From positions 7,788,383-7,852,382 of the forward strand of contig OW804098.1 in assembly GCA_942159475.1 (NCBI GenBank): DNA of 64,000 bases. Direction: 5' to 3'. The notes beneath the pieces were generated by a model that did no database searches, was not told the origin of the DNA, and saw only the letters and a program-made list of their open reading frames with translations. Source of the DNA: Sthenelais limicola. Its lineage: Eukaryota; Annelida; Polychaeta; Phyllodocida; Sigalionidae. Position numbers and translations under genes: made by a program. Position 1 is the stretch's first letter; each line of letters opens with the position of its first letter. Below are positions 1-15,100 of the stretch, in pieces.

Positions 1-75
1 ATCCAGCATTGTTTACCTTTATTTTGGACCATCCAAAGTGGTATCTAATCTAGAAAAACTTCTTTGTTTCACCAG

Positions 76-121
76 AAGAAGACGAAGAAGATGAAGAAAC
101 TGATCCTAAGACACCGAGGAG
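76..121 (+). CDS. NPHP1: NPHP1 exon: acidic stretch after the SH3 domain
   Basis: Acceptor CCAG at 72-75, donor GTATGT at 122. The 46-bp exon reads [14 protein letters not shown] after two leading bases. It corresponds to the second glutamate-rich region of nephrocystin-1. Near-identical copies lie at 53099-53144 and 56620-56665. Confidence 0.85.
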
Positions 122-3100
122 GTATGTTGAGATATTCCAGACCGCTCTTTCATTTTAAATAGGAGAATAGCCCAGTATATTTAGAGTCAATATTGATAAA
201 TGCATAGGAACTTGAACCTAAGAACAAATTATCTCCACTAGCTATTCTAAAACCATGTAAAACATATCATATGCAAGTGACGTAAATCATATTTATTTGT
301 TATTGATTGTACTAATCAAGGTATTTCGATATGCCATTTCCATATGCATTTGGCCTTTCTTGTTTGTTGATATTTGTTTCTTTATTGTGTCTGGCATCCA
401 TTGGAAGACATGGGTAATCAATTAGAATTGGTCAACCTGTTTCGAAAAGAAATATAGAATATATTTAATTCAACATCTCTCATATTTGAATTGCATGACA
501 CGCATGATTCAGCGGGTTATACATTTTTTGCCACTGAAAATCAATATTTACTTTGCAGTAATAAGGCCCAAGCAAATAAGGTTTTTGAAGATAATATGTT
601 GATGTTATATCCCTCTTGCGTGTAGATTCAAAGACTGAGACTCATATGTTCGTCTTCCTGTTCTGTCTTTGGTATATGGGAGAGCTTAAGAATAATAAAT
701 CAGGATTATACAGACTAATTTAAGATTAAATGTGGTAAGACTTGGCCAGTCGATATTCAACTATAAGAGATACCTTATGTTTCACGTTACATAGAAGTCT
801 TGTCACTAGTATTTGACCTTCTCACCCAAAATCAGAATATATGAGTCTTTGCACGCTTTACACATTTCAGGCCTTAATCCCTACCTAAGGTTTCGTTTCT
901 TTGCTTTTAAATTGGTCGTTATGTATTGATATGTTACCGCATTGAATGAATAACTAAGTTTTGTTTTAAGACAACTAATCCGTTCCACTACACTGTTTTA
1001 GTGGCAGGCTACTATGGAAAAATATCAAAAAGGCTGTAAAAGAGGTATGCACAACCTTCCTATGAAATCTCATTCTGATATCACTTTTCCAACCCACTTG
1101 CAACATTTTAGACTTTTCCACTGGTTTTTCTACTGCGGTGCTTTGCGTCGCAGTGTTATTATTGGTACATATCCCGTCAGTCAATGCTCACACCTCTCTC
1201 CCCTCCTCTTTCTCTTTGATAGGACACCTTCTGTGCTCTCTACTGTCTCTCTCTCTATCCCTGATAGGACGTCTACTGTGGCAATGCTCTCTTTCTCTCT
1301 GTCCTCTCCACATTCCTCCTCGTCCTGATAGGACGGCTACAGTGGCAATGCTCTCTTTCTCTCTGTCCTCTCCACATTCCTCCTTGTCCTGATAGGTTGC
1401 CTATTGCGCGCTCTATCCCTCTCTCCATCCTCTCTTATCCTCACTCCTCTCATCCTCCTGATAGGATGCCCACTGCGCTAATGGCTTTCCCGGTTCTGGG
1501 GTTAAATTGTTTCTCCCTATCTTTGATAGGACGCCTACTGCACTCATTGTTCTCTCTCTTCAACACATTGAAACAAGACCTTGTGTCTGCTATATATTCA
1601 TGAGCTAGCAGGGCATGCATTATGTCTTAGCTAACTTAGAGCTACTGTAAGCGTATTAATGTTCGCGCAGTATTTATTTTCGCTATTTTAGCTCACCCGC
1701 CTTTGTGCATGAAAATAAATCATGCGCAAAAGGTATGATTATTGCATAAACAAGCTGTGAGACTTCCTTGCTGTGCGAATTTAAATCCGTGTGAAAAGGT
1801 GTCAAAGTACTTAGCGCGCGAAAATTTATTGCGCGAAAATAAATATGTTTACAATATGTCCCCACTACCCTCTGTGAGCCACCCCCTCACTCCGCCCACT
1901 CTGTTCTTCCCCCCCCCCCCTCTTCCCTGCCTCTCTGAGCCACATCTTGTATAATTTTATTTTTTATTTTATTTTTTTGACTGACTTGCATGGTAGCTTT
2001 TGAGCTGTACGCAGGCCTTTTGCACGGAAAGACATCTTGTATAAATTTGTTTCCTTTTTACATTAGGTCCTACCTATATTATCTACAGTAAATTCTCTTG
2101 AATTCAATTATTATGTGATCGTTCCAGTAGAATTTTAGACGTACAAAACCTTGATAAGCAGACAACTCCCGCATTTTATGGATCTTCTATTATTGTAGAC
2201 TAGTGTGACTGATGTACTACAAGCTATGGGTGCTGTGCCGGCAGGTTTTAGAGATTCTACACTTGGAAAACTCGCCACCCAAGGTGTGCAATTTTAATTG
2301 AATAAAAGAAAAGGATTTTTTATAGTCAATATTTATTAAATGTGTGTGTATAGGGGGAAGGGGGATAAAGGGTTCCACTTTTATTGCAAATGTTCCAATG
2401 TTTTAAAGCATGTGAATTTGTACATTACCTTGTGATACCAGTGACGATGCCTTATATCACCGATTGTTTATTGCGCAGATGAATACAGAACCAAAAGTTA
2501 TCTAGCGCCGAAATTGAGCTCTTCGTGTGTGTCCTACCGAGACCTGTCCTACGCTGAGAATAAAGTAAGTGTAGTAGTTCCTACCGGTGTAGATAATACT
2601 ACCCACATACCTCTAATGTATCTCTTTTCAGTAGATTTCATAATTATACATAAAACGACATTGGTATTGTGAGCATATATATATAGGATTTTTATTCTGA
2701 ACATCACAAATACATAAACAGTTGTCAGAAAGGGTTGATCATCAATACACTCTGCACACCTAGCAGGTCTTCCGGGCAAACCCAACACAAGAAACATAAC
2801 CTTGCTCAGAATTTTAAGAAGCTATTCATAAACTCAGTTTTTACCCAGCACTTTTAGTGTTTAGATCTGCTAATTTCACCTCGCCTTCATCTGTTTATAT
2901 ATGATATTACCAGAGGAATCTACAGCCAAATGTAGGTCCCTAACTTTGACTATGGGCAGGAATGTGTACATACTCCCCTGCTCTGGGTTACTGCTGGACG
3001 TTAAATGTGATGTGTTAAAGGAAAATGAGTCACAAGTCACAAAAAATGAATATTGAGATATCGTCATATTTGAAAAGATGAGATCAAGCGGATTCCAAAA

Positions 3101-6100
3101 AATGGAAACATTCCCACACAGACATCTTGTGAATAAAACACTTTGACAAATATCATTTTTGCGACTTGTGACTCATTTTCCTGAAACACATCACAAATGG
3201 TACATCAGATTAGTGCTAGGGGAGGATAGTCTGAACATGTTCAGGATTGGCATGACCATGTTACCTTTTATTTGTCCTTAAGTCGGTCTTTTGTATTGTT
3301 TACAGATTCGTCCGGTGAATGCCCGAGTACAACGTATTGTTGGGATGGTAGCCTGTCGCCAAATCCCTCTCCCTGGTGCAGGTATTGTCCCTGCTAATTA
3401 TTGTTTTTTTTTTAAAAAATTTTATTGAGTCCAGTTCCGTTGCGGTATACAATGGCAATCTCATGGAACCCATACATAGCATCCTCACCATACATAGTAT
3501 TCACTGACGTCATGGCACTGGCCGCGGCTCGCCATACTGTGGGTCAAGCCTTGTAAACGTTAGCTGGACATGTATGCTTCAAGCCTCGAAAATGTTGTTT
3601 TCCGTCCGTCTTCACCCCAGAAAGTTTTAGCGAATGTGATATAAAGTATGCTGATAGGTTCAATAGTCATTTTTGAGTGTGTAATGATGGAATAATGAGT
3701 ATAATCGCCATTATCAAACATTTGAAACGGGAAAGCCTGTCGATCTAGTGCCCCCCGCTCTCCTCGTAGACACACAGTATGGCTGCCAGTGAGGATAGCC
3801 GCTGACTGGGGTGACGTCATGTGAATACTATGTATACTGTCTGATAACCTAACTGTTGTTATATTGTATCATCATATCATCAAAGATTTTTGTTATAAAA
3901 TCTCCATGATAATCTGTTGTTAGTTAAAAAAACAAAACATTAGCGCCATAATATGTTTCTCGCTTATAATATCTAACTTTGTATGTATAATCCTTAATCA
4001 GCACGCCAGGCACTTCAGGACCTTACACCTGAAGGGCTTGCAAACATTCACCTGTCTATGGCTTAAGGTTGGTCTCCACAGGCTGCTTTGTGGTAAGCCT
4101 TGCGATGGTGCTGCGATGGTGAGAAGTGGCGAGGTCCTGCCTACATGGTTCACTGACCATGTGGGCAAGGACCTCGTCATTCCTCTCCACCTACAGAACC
4201 AGCACAAACCATCGCAAGGCTTACCGCAGAGCTTACTGTAGCCAGTGGAGACCACCCTTCACACTAGTTGAGAATACCTAATATTGTCACTTGTCCATTG
4301 CATCAAAAGTAATCTCACTTTACTTGTCCGATTTAATATGACGTATCTTACAATCAAATGACACGACACAAGTATTTTCCATAAATGACAATTCATGTAT
4401 TGCCTTGGACGGTCCAACCTCGGGTGCTCAGGAATAGAGGTTTTTTTTTTTAAAAAAAAAAGCAAAAAAAAAACAGGAATAGTGTTTGTGTATATGGCGA
4501 AAAAAGGAATTATTATCTCTAGGAATCTTTAGGGATATTGTTACAAGTTCATTCACGCCTAACACAAGTAGTAGTCATTATCATCATCGGTTCATTTCAT
4601 GTAAATCTCAATGTTGGTTTAATTTTCATCACTTCAAATCCAGCTGCTGGTATGTATTACAAATGGAGCTCATACAGGGTTACATTGTTTGACTGCTCGT
4701 GACTTGAATATTTTCAGGCATTTTACTCTTAAGAATTCATCGTTGAAAGATTTAGAAATATTTTTTGCTTGACCTTGCGCATACGTAATTACAAAAACAA
4801 ACAGAAATGCATCCCATTATAAATATCAAAGGCTACTCATTGCTTGTTGAATTAAGGCCCTTGTCCACTAGGCCGATTCTCATGCGGTTCTCACAGAATA
4901 TAGTGAAAAATAGTCCTCCGCGGCGCAAAATCGCATGAGAATCGGCTTAGTGGACTAGGCCCTTTACACATTTCTGCACGAAAATAGTTTACCGTCAACG
5001 CACGATGAAATAGTGAATTGTTTTCGCAGCAAGAAATACTTTTTATAAGTTCTGGTCCTGTACAACGGCAACTAATCGCAACACGGCCTGTTTCACTAGC
5101 ATGCAAGCAGTTTGATAACTGCACCTACGACTCGAGATTGCGCAGGGAGCTTGATTAAAGGGTGGTCTCCACTGTCTGCAGTAGGCTCTGTGGTAAGCCT
5201 TGCGATGGTGCTGTGTTGTTGAGAAGTGGAGAGGACCTGCCTACATGGCCAGTGAACCATGTAGGCAGGACCTCGCCACTCCTCTCCACCTACAGAACCA
5301 GCCCAAACCATCGCAAGGCTTACCGCAGAGCTTACTGCAGCCAGTGGAGACCACCCTTATATCAGTTTGTGATAATTGTTAAAATTAGAGTGTCGTCTCC
5401 TATCAGGTACTTAACGTTGTTATACCTTTTTTTTTTAAATTTTAAAACAACTGGAAGTTTATTCAATTACAATTGTTATATATGACTTGTTAATTGTAGC
5501 CTAGTTACATGACGTGTTAATTGTAGCCTATATATTAAGATAGAAGCCTAAAACCACACCACATCCTCCCCCATCTATTGATTTCATATCCTATTAATGA
5601 AATGACAGTAATGAATTGCCTTCTAAACATTTGTGCTTGACTGATCCAATTACAATATATGTATATAGCATTGTATCGTAGTACAAACTTGGTTCTCTGC
5701 ATGTTTGCGTCGATCGTCCTGACGCGCATGACAAACGGATGATATGAGATAAAAGGGGAGTTGCATGTCTCACTGCGCATGTCTACTGCAGTGCATGCTG
5801 GGATGGATTCTGTTGAAATCTGACATACAAATATTTGGCAACATTTTTATCGGAAATTGCAAGAATGTTTTCACCAATATCACAGCTTGTATAGATAATC
5901 TATGAAAAATAAATGCATGATGGGAACGATGGGGTCTTGTTTTATGAAACCATGTATAACACATGGATATTGACATTGGAGCATTGATAAATAGTCCATG
6001 CTGAACATGGCATGTTTTCTATAGATTTTAGACTGTACATAATTCCCATAATTCAATGCGAAACAAGATTAAAAATGGCGGCTATGCAAATCCCCTATTC

Positions 6101-9100
6101 ACCTAATGAAACTGTCAGTGACAGAATGATTTGAGATTTAGGGAAATATTGTGCTTCCAGCTTTGTCAGAGAAAGCTCCAAAGAAGGATAATTTGTAGTA
6201 CTATTAATTGCCTTGTTTAATTCTCCCATGTAAACATGTTAATAAACACTTTATTAAGAATAATATGTGTGTGAGAAATAAGCTTTTTACAAGTGTTCTC
6301 CTCTGTGTGACTAATATAATGATTTAATCAATGGACATACGACCAGTAGAACTTTAGTTTCAGTTTTAGTTCACTTTCATTTGTAGAATTATTCAACCTT
6401 GAGGCCTTTCTAAGTCTGTGATGAAACATTTTTGGTTTTTGTCTGTCACTTCTTTCATGATATATTAAAATTGATTTAACGACTTCGGGATATTATAAAC
6501 ATTGCTTTAATATTATTAATACTCGATATGGGACCTTCACTTGTGCAGGTTTGTTCCATAAACTCACAGCTACAGGCTGAACAACTAATATACACCTTTA
6601 TTAAGTTCCTTGAATCTCTTTCTCCTAGGTATAGAGGTAACGAGTCGACACGTTCGCGTCTGTTTATTCGATGGTAAAAACGTAAGTTCAACAGATATTT
6701 TTTTTAATAGATTTTTATTGCATACAATTTCGTGGACAAGTCCCGATATTCTCATTCGATACAAATAAATATTCAAAAAACATCAATATGATTGTACAGA
6801 AACTGTCTGTTTCGCAAAGTAATCTTAGTAAGTAAGTAAGTTTTAACATTAATCATCCAAGCTTTTAAAGAAAATGAGCACTATCAGATGCTCTCTTCCA
6901 GCTCAATAAACCAATACAATACAATATAGAATCTATGTACAAAAGATAACGTGTGATGTGTTTCAAGAAAATGAGTCATAAGTCGCAAAAAATAGATTTT
7001 GAGATACCATTATATTTGAAACGATGAGATCAAGCCGATTCCAATGATAGTAAACAGTCTAATAAAATAATTCTAGATTTTAATTTTGATATTTTCGTTT
7101 TTGAAAAAAAAAGTTTCCAATATTTCTGGGGGTCATTAAACAGTAAAGGAACTAAATGAAGTCTATATGAGGACCTTTAAAACGAAAGGTTATATTATAT
7201 AGATTGTCTTGAAATTTAATACATCAATTGATATAACTATAAGTGACACTTTCCAAAAATGAGAAGATTCCAATAATGTGATCTTGTGAAAAGATACGCT
7301 TTGAAAAATATTAATTTTGCGACTTATGACTCATTTTCCTGAAACACATCACTATTTACCACAAATACAAATACCGTACATATAATTACTTACTACTCTC
7401 TTAGTCAATTTTACACCTAATTATATCTTTGGTATTTAATAGTTTAGGCTTGATTGATATTTATGAATAAATGTACCAACCTTCGTTGTAGTATAAATGT
7501 CCGCTATTATATCTTTGTATCATAATATTCTGTGCCCTAATGTTCACCCCTCAGGTCCTGAGTAATATTCACACAATACGCATTCAGGGAATGGATAAGG
7601 AGCAACGCACCTGGAACTTCAACTCAAAGGTCGGTTGTATTCGTGCTTTGTGATTTGTCCTGAAAGTTGCTGCTGCCAAACAAGAACTTTTTATAATCCT
7701 ATATGGGTCAGATTTTTAGAAAATGCGCAATCTACAGTTCTACACATCTCTCAAATTCTGCTAAATTGAGTGAAAAAGGATAAATACTGAGTATATTCTG
7801 TATTGTATTCATTCAATAAATCTGTCTTGTTATGTTAAACTGTATTTTGAACCTGATTTTCGACTTAAACTTGAGTTATTTGATGGGATTGGTGAAAGCC
7901 AATTGTACGTTTTCTGAAAATCTGACCCATATAAATGATGGTTAAAACTGGAGAAAAAAAACATCGATAAGCAATTCATTTAAAAATCAATCAATATATA
8001 CAGTTATGATTTAATCCAAATATAGATCAAGATTGCTATTATAAGGGTGCCTGAGCTTCATGACTCGGCCCTATATGATATTACATTGGTGTCGTAATTT
8101 GTCGGGCTTCTCATGAGCTCACTGCGAACAGTAGGCGACATGCCAAATTGCCTTTTGCACCTACTTTGTCATTCAAAGATAAATGTGTAGAGGGTGTAAT
8201 GCCGGGCCCACACATTCAAGAACTCAGAGCCGAATTGGCCTTAAGAGAATTCGTGTGAATTCAAAATCATTCTTAAGAAACATACTTGAGTTCGGTAATG
8301 TGTGGGCTTTCTCAGGAGGAAACCTCCAATTCATATGCCAAATCATGTTGTTGTTGTAATAGTTTTATTTCTGTTTTATACAATTACATTCTTCCAGAAA
8401 ATGGACAATCTTTTATAATCGCTATATAAACTAGATTACCTTCTATGAATTAGGTTTCGTAGTTCTTCCAGGGTGTCCCTGTACCAATGTCTTGTTCAAT
8501 TTTACTATTTCTTTGATAGATTTTAATCTTCGTATTGAGACACAGTGAATTATCTATTACTTTACAATCATTCTATATAGTATAACACATCTTAATACAA
8601 TATCAACATCAATGTGAAAATACATATTCATGTTTTTAAATCATGAGTTCTTACGACAATTCATAGGCAAAATTTTGGACTTTTCGTGAGTCCCCAATTC
8701 GTACGAATTGCGAGTTCTTGAATGTGTGGGCCCGGCTTAAGCTTATGGGTGAGATTTTCAGAAAATGTACAATTGGCAGCTGTACACATTTAGTAAATTC
8801 TACTAAATTGGGCTGCAATTTGGTCAATACTAGGTAAATTCGAGAATATTCGGCATTGCATTGATTCTAGCAATCTGTTTGGTTAGGTTGAACTGTATTT
8901 TGAACTTTATTTTTGTCTGAAATTTGGGTTATTTGAGAAGATTGGCGAAGTTGAATTGTACATTTTCTGAAAATCTGACCCTTATGCTTAGTTATTGCCA
9001 TAGAAATAGACATCTCTATGGTTATTGTCTAAGGGGAAGGATTTTAGGTGGACATGTCAAATGTGATCAAGTTTCCAATTCTTTGAAATCTCATGCACAA

Positions 9101-12100
9101 TAAAACTAAATGCCACCAAATTGTCTTGATTGAGCTTATAAATGCAACACGCAAGGGCCCCTGACCCACTGGTACCGTGCTCCTGAGCATTTTGCACAAA
9201 CCTAGAACTGAAACCAAACAAATTATAGGCTTTAATGTCGATATTGAATTACCTGATATGTCCTATACATGGGTCAGATTTTCAGAAAATGTACAATTCG
9301 CCTTCACCAATCCTCTCAAATAACCTACATTTAAGACAAAAATGAGCTTCAAAATGCAGTTTAACATAACAGAACTGATCCTTTGAATCAATGCGATACC
9401 AAATATACTCAGATATACCCGGTATTCATCACTTTTCAGCGAAATTTAGTAGAATTTCCTAAATGTGTAGAGCTGCCAATTGTACATTTGCTGAAAATCT
9501 GACCCTCATTTGAAAATGTGTTCCACAGGCAACCGAGTCTATGAAGAGTTTGGAATTCGCAGAGTTCTTCGTTAGATCCAATTCAACTGAAGGCAATATA
9601 GGTACGTTGGTTCATTCCCCTATTTTATCTTTTTATTTATTTTTTATTAGAAACGTTCATTAATCTATACACAAAATAATATCACAATATACAGTCCATT
9701 CATGCAAGTACAGTGACATGTGTATAATTGGTAGGAAATGAGCCTCAGTTTTTTTTAACCGTTTGATCGGTTAAATCTGGTTGAGTGGCTATTACCTTTT
9801 GGTTAGATGAACTGTGACTTATTGTATGCATGTAACAACACAAAGAGAAAGAGAGTAGCTAGCGTAGTGTTATCGGTTCTGGAATTTCTCAAAATATTTA
9901 CCAAATTCATTTGGAAATATGATAAGATTCACCTCAAAAAACATATTCCCCAAAACTATATCAAGTGTTATGAATTATATACTATGAGGCAAAGACTTAT
10001 CTCTCAGTTTGAGTACCACGATGCGAAATATAGAAAGAAACGTTAAAAATATAATAAGCGCGAAAATTGTATTTCAGGAATACTTATTGAGCTTGGCATG
10101 ACCTACGTTCGTCAGGTGAGTTTGGGCTCTTCTATAGTCTGTCTAAAAAGTAGTTGAAACGTGATTCCTTAATACCTTTAAGGGGAGGGAAAAGTGGGAG
10201 ATTTTGTATTTCTATTTATGACAAGGACTTGTCAACCCTTTGCCCAGGGAGTCGCCCATTGCAATCAACCATGGAGAAACAGGGCCAATATAACCAGCTC
10301 TTCCTTCCTTGTAAGCAAAACAACAGCTGATGCACATAGAATAGAGGCAGCGCAATACAATACAGCTGGATATTTGGCCATGGTTGGTCGCAGACGGCGA
10401 TTCAGGGGGCAAAGGTTTGAAGTTAAAACTCCCCCACTTTTCCCTCCCCTTAAAGGGAGAATCATGTGTCAACTACTTTTTAGACAGACTATAACATGAG
10501 GGATTGTTTATCTCTCCGACATCTATTATTTTTAAACCGTTCAGAATATTTTTATAATCTAAATTCTGTTCCAATATTGTCCTAATCTATCATCATAAAA
10601 GTGCCCTCTAACTTATAACTACTCCCTTGAAGCTTTCTTTTTAATTGCAATGGGCAGTTAAATGTGTTTAAGTAAAATGTTACCATTGGAATTCTACATT
10701 TGTGAATAAAATCGTCGTCCGTCGTCATGAGCACCACTTTCGTCTTCGTCTGAGTGCAGTGGTAGTGGTAGTGGTAGTGGTGGCAGTGGTGCTGGTGCTA
10801 CGTCACGGTTGGTTGGCCAGCTGAGTGGGAGCTTGGTGTTAGTGGTGGTAGTGGTGGCAGTGGAATTTTTTTTCTAAATATATGCTGTTTTAAGGTATTC
10901 TGGTGGGGTTTACTGGGGTGGGGTCATTGGGAGAATTCCTTAACATTCACATGCTTACTTGAAATTTAGAATAGTTTTGTGCTTTTATATATAGTCCCAT
11001 GACTTATAATTATACATGTATGTATGTATGTATGTATGTATGTATGTATGTATGTATGTATGTATGTATGTGTACTTGTACTTATTTATGTATACATGTA
11101 GCCCATTGCAATTCTATATGACGTTAGTCATAGCCGTGCATCTTGTTTACTTGTATTTGCTCAAGGACCTATTTGTTATGCTACTGAATAAGTCAGAGGT
11201 TGTCTAAAGGGTTTTAGAAAATGTACAATTCGCCTTCACCAATCCTCTCAAATAACTCATATTTAAGACAAAAATGAGCTTCAAAATGCAGTTTAACATA
11301 ATAGAACTGATACTTTAAATCAATGCGATACCAAATATACTCAGATATCCCCGGTGTTCATGCATTTTTTAGCCTAATTTAGGAGAATTTCCTAAATGTG
11401 TAGATCTGCCAATTGTACATTTTCTGAAAATCTGACCCAAATATTTCTGCTGATAACTTTTTTCTCTGAATTTAGACGACGAATCAAGAAGGAGAATTCT
11501 CGTGTGGTTGGGTTCATATCCCGTTATTTGACGACAATGGCGCTCCAACTCCCAATAAGTATGATCTGCTTGCTGCATGTTAAACTGCTGAATTTCTGTC
11601 AAATGACACTATAAGTGTTCATGCCTTTAGAATAGGGGAGTTGCATGTGCCACTGCGCATGTCTGTTACAGTGCATCCTGGGATGGATTCTGATGAAATC
11701 TGACATACAAATATTTGACAACATTTCTATCAAAAATTGAAAGAATGTTTTCAACAATATCATAGCTTTTATAAATGATCTATGAAAACCAAATGCATGA
11801 TGGGAAAGATAGGGTCTTGTCTTATGGGAACATGTATAACACATGGATATTGAGATTAGAGCATTGATAAATAGTCCTTGCTGAACATGGCATGTTTTTT
11901 TTATAGATTTTACACTGTACCATTAGTCCCATAATTCCATGCGAATCAAGATTCAAAATGGTGGCTACGCAACTCCCCTATTAGTAATATAGAATAATCT
12001 CTTGTAATCAATGCGAATATTATTCGTCCAAATTAAAGATATTAATAATATGTGTGTCGAAAGGGACATCCCGTGAATTCATCAATAATAGACAAATGTG

Positions 12101-15100
12101 ATCCGTTTTAGAAGAATGAGTCATAAGTCGCAAAATATGGATTTTGAGATATCATCATATCTGAAAAGATGAGATCAAGCCGATTCCAATGATAGTAAAC
12201 AGTAGGACACCTAATATATAGTAATAAGTATTTCTATATTTTAAGTTTGATATTTTTTTTTATTTTTTTTTAAAAAGTTTGCAATGTTCTGGATGGGTAA
12301 TTACCAGTAAAGTAACTAAATATACTCCATACTAAGGCCTTCAAAACGTATAGATATATTTAATACAATGTTCCGAAATTTGTTACATGGATTTATACGG
12401 CTATAAGTGCTAAACCCTCTAAAAATCAGAATATTTCAATAAAGAGATCTTGTGAAAAAAAAACCTTTAAAAAATATCAATTTTGCGACTTGTGACTCAT
12501 TTTCCTGGAACACATCACAAATGTATCGTATCTATTCTATTTGTACTCATGGTCCAAGGGAAATAAGCTAATATATATTGTCAAAAACTATTAGTTTTCA
12601 ACAGAAAGATATTTAATTATATTTCTGTATGTTGAAAGTTCGTTTTGATTAGCTTGCCTCTCCTTGGCCAGTAGTATAACCATGATTATACCCGGATGTT
12701 GGTTCTAGCCTCTCCTTGGACAGTAGTATAACGATGATTATACCCGGGTGTTGGTTCTTAACCTTGGACAGTAGTATAACCATGATTATACCCGGGTGTT
12801 GGTTCTAGCCTCTCCTTGGACAGTAGTATAACGATGATTATACCCGGGTGTTGGTTCTAGCCTCTCCTTGGACAGTAGTATAACGATGATTATACCCGGG
12901 TGTTGGTTCTTAACCTTGGACAGTAGTATAACCATGATTATACCCGGGTGTTGGTTCTTAACCTTGGACAGTAGTATAACCATGATTATACCCGGGTGTT
13001 GGTTCTTAACCTTGGACAGTAGTATAACCATGATTATACCCGGGTGTTGGTTCTTAACCTTGGACAGTAGTATAACCATGATTATACCCGGGTGTTGGTT
13101 CTTAACCTTGGACAGTAGTATAACGATGATTATACCCGGGTGTTGGTTCTTAACCTTGGACAGTAGTATAACCATGATTATACCCGGGTGTTGGTTCTTA
13201 ACCTTGGACAGTAGTATAACCATGATTATACCCGGGTGTTGGTTCTTAACCTTGGACAGTAGTATGACGATGATTATACCCGGGTGTTGGTTCTTAACCT
13301 TGGACAGTAGTATAACCATGATTATACCCGGGTGTTGGTTCTTAACCTTGGACAGTAGTATAACGATGATTATACCCGGGTGTTGGTTCTTAACCTTGGA
13401 CAGTAGTATAACCATGATTATACCCGGGTGTTGGTTCTTAACCTTGGACAGTAGTATAACGATGATTATACCCGGGTGTTGGTTCTTAAAGTGTCAGTAA
13501 ACCCCCAAATATTATGAGCAAATCCATTTCCCTGCTATTATTGAAATGTAACCACCCCAGTTTTACTTAATTCAACTTATTATTTAATGAGTTTTACCCA
13601 TTTAAAGGAGTGAAAAAGTAGTTACACAGTTTAACACTCCATTCAAGGAGCCACTGTTTGCCTACGTCATAAAGGTGCACCAATCTTGAAAAGTACATGC
13701 AATGAACATAATAAACAACTCTCATAATTGCTGCTAGAAAGAAGGAGGGTGTACCAACCCAATTATTGACCTCTCATGACTGGTTCTTGAATAGGTATTA
13801 GCTGTATTGCATAACTGCTTCAATTGCTGTGAGATTGGGGGGGAAGGTAGGGATATTATGTACATTTCTGGCGCGCCTCTATGACGTCACACAGCACTCT
13901 CAGTGCCCTCTTGTGCTAAACAGACCTTTTCAAGTAAGCTTTCTCAATTCGGGCCTGTAAGTGACTATAAGTTAGACATAAATGGAGGTAAAAAAATTGA
14001 TACTTGGATGTTGTATTTATGGCGGCATGAAGTTTGTTGTCCTAAAAGTGACTATGAACCCGTTTACTGACCCTTTAACCTTGGACAGTAGTATGACGAT
14101 GATTATACCCGGGTGTTGGTTCTTAACCTTGGACAGTAGTATAACCATGATTATACCCGGGTGTTGGTTCTTAACCTTGGACAGTAGTATAACGATGATT
14201 ATACCCGGGTGTTGGTTCTTAACCTTGGACAGTAGTATAACGATGATTATACCCGGGTGTTGGTTCTTAACCTTGGACAGTAGTATAACCATGATTATAC
14301 CCGGGTGTTGGTTCTTAACCTTGGACAGTAGTATAACGATGATTATACCCGGGTGTTGGTTCTTAACCTCATTTGTTTCCATTTTACTCTCTTTGTTAAA
14401 GATACAATAGCTACAAATTTTGTAATTTTCTGGATATTTTTATTATCTTTGTTAAACTATAATTTGTTGTAACAAACTTCTTTTCTTTGCTTTTTCCCAT
14501 CAGTTAATACTGAGAAAAGTGTATAATAACATAATGTTTCTTGGCTGAATAAACACATTTAAAACAAAAAATTACTTTTTTGCACCTAGGACCCATGATT
14601 TATTTGTGAACGGAGGGACGCCTTATGAGAAAGGAGTTGATGTGGACCCATCCGTAGGTCGCAGAGGTATGTTATTATTTCTCTTTAAAAGGTTAATAAT
14701 GATTTAGTAAGTGTCAAGGCATCTAATAAAAATTCATATATATTTTAATATCAATGAAGCCTTTGGAGTAACAAGATTATAATAGGCCCATTTGTCTTTT
14801 TTCGATTTTTTTATACCTATTATTTTGAGTGAACTTTCACTAACGATGTCATTTTTATTTTCATAGGCAACGGTAAGCTATCGGGCAAAAAAATAAATGT
14901 CATTGATTTGGATGGTTGTTCAATTGTTAACTTTTGTACATTATATTACAAATTTCTCAGAATATAATTCATGTAGGTAGGAATATATATCCCTGAAACC
15001 CCCTGACAAAAATTATACCTAGCAAGATAAGGTTTCAGATTTGAAATAAGCCCAACTTTCATGTGCGTTCGATGCATATTTTTCGTTCGAATGTCATCTT

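Noticed and set aside
1014..1603. Serine/leucine-rich short ORFs
   Set aside because: Translation of CT-rich simple sequence; the first also runs over a real NPHP1 exon in the wrong frame.
9807..10046. 79-codon ORF just before exon 10078
   Set aside because: No similarity recognised, lies wholly in an intron and lacks splice borders.
10194..10499. ORFs on both strands
   Set aside because: Both lie in the long inverted-repeat MITE.
12786..13500. Open frames of ~210 codons on both strands with 16-residue repeats
   Set aside because: They arise because the minisatellite unit is 48 bp, a multiple of three. Both strands are equally open and there is no start context, splice signal or similarity.
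14017..14410. Period-16 ORFs on both strands
   Set aside because: Continuation of the same minisatellite.
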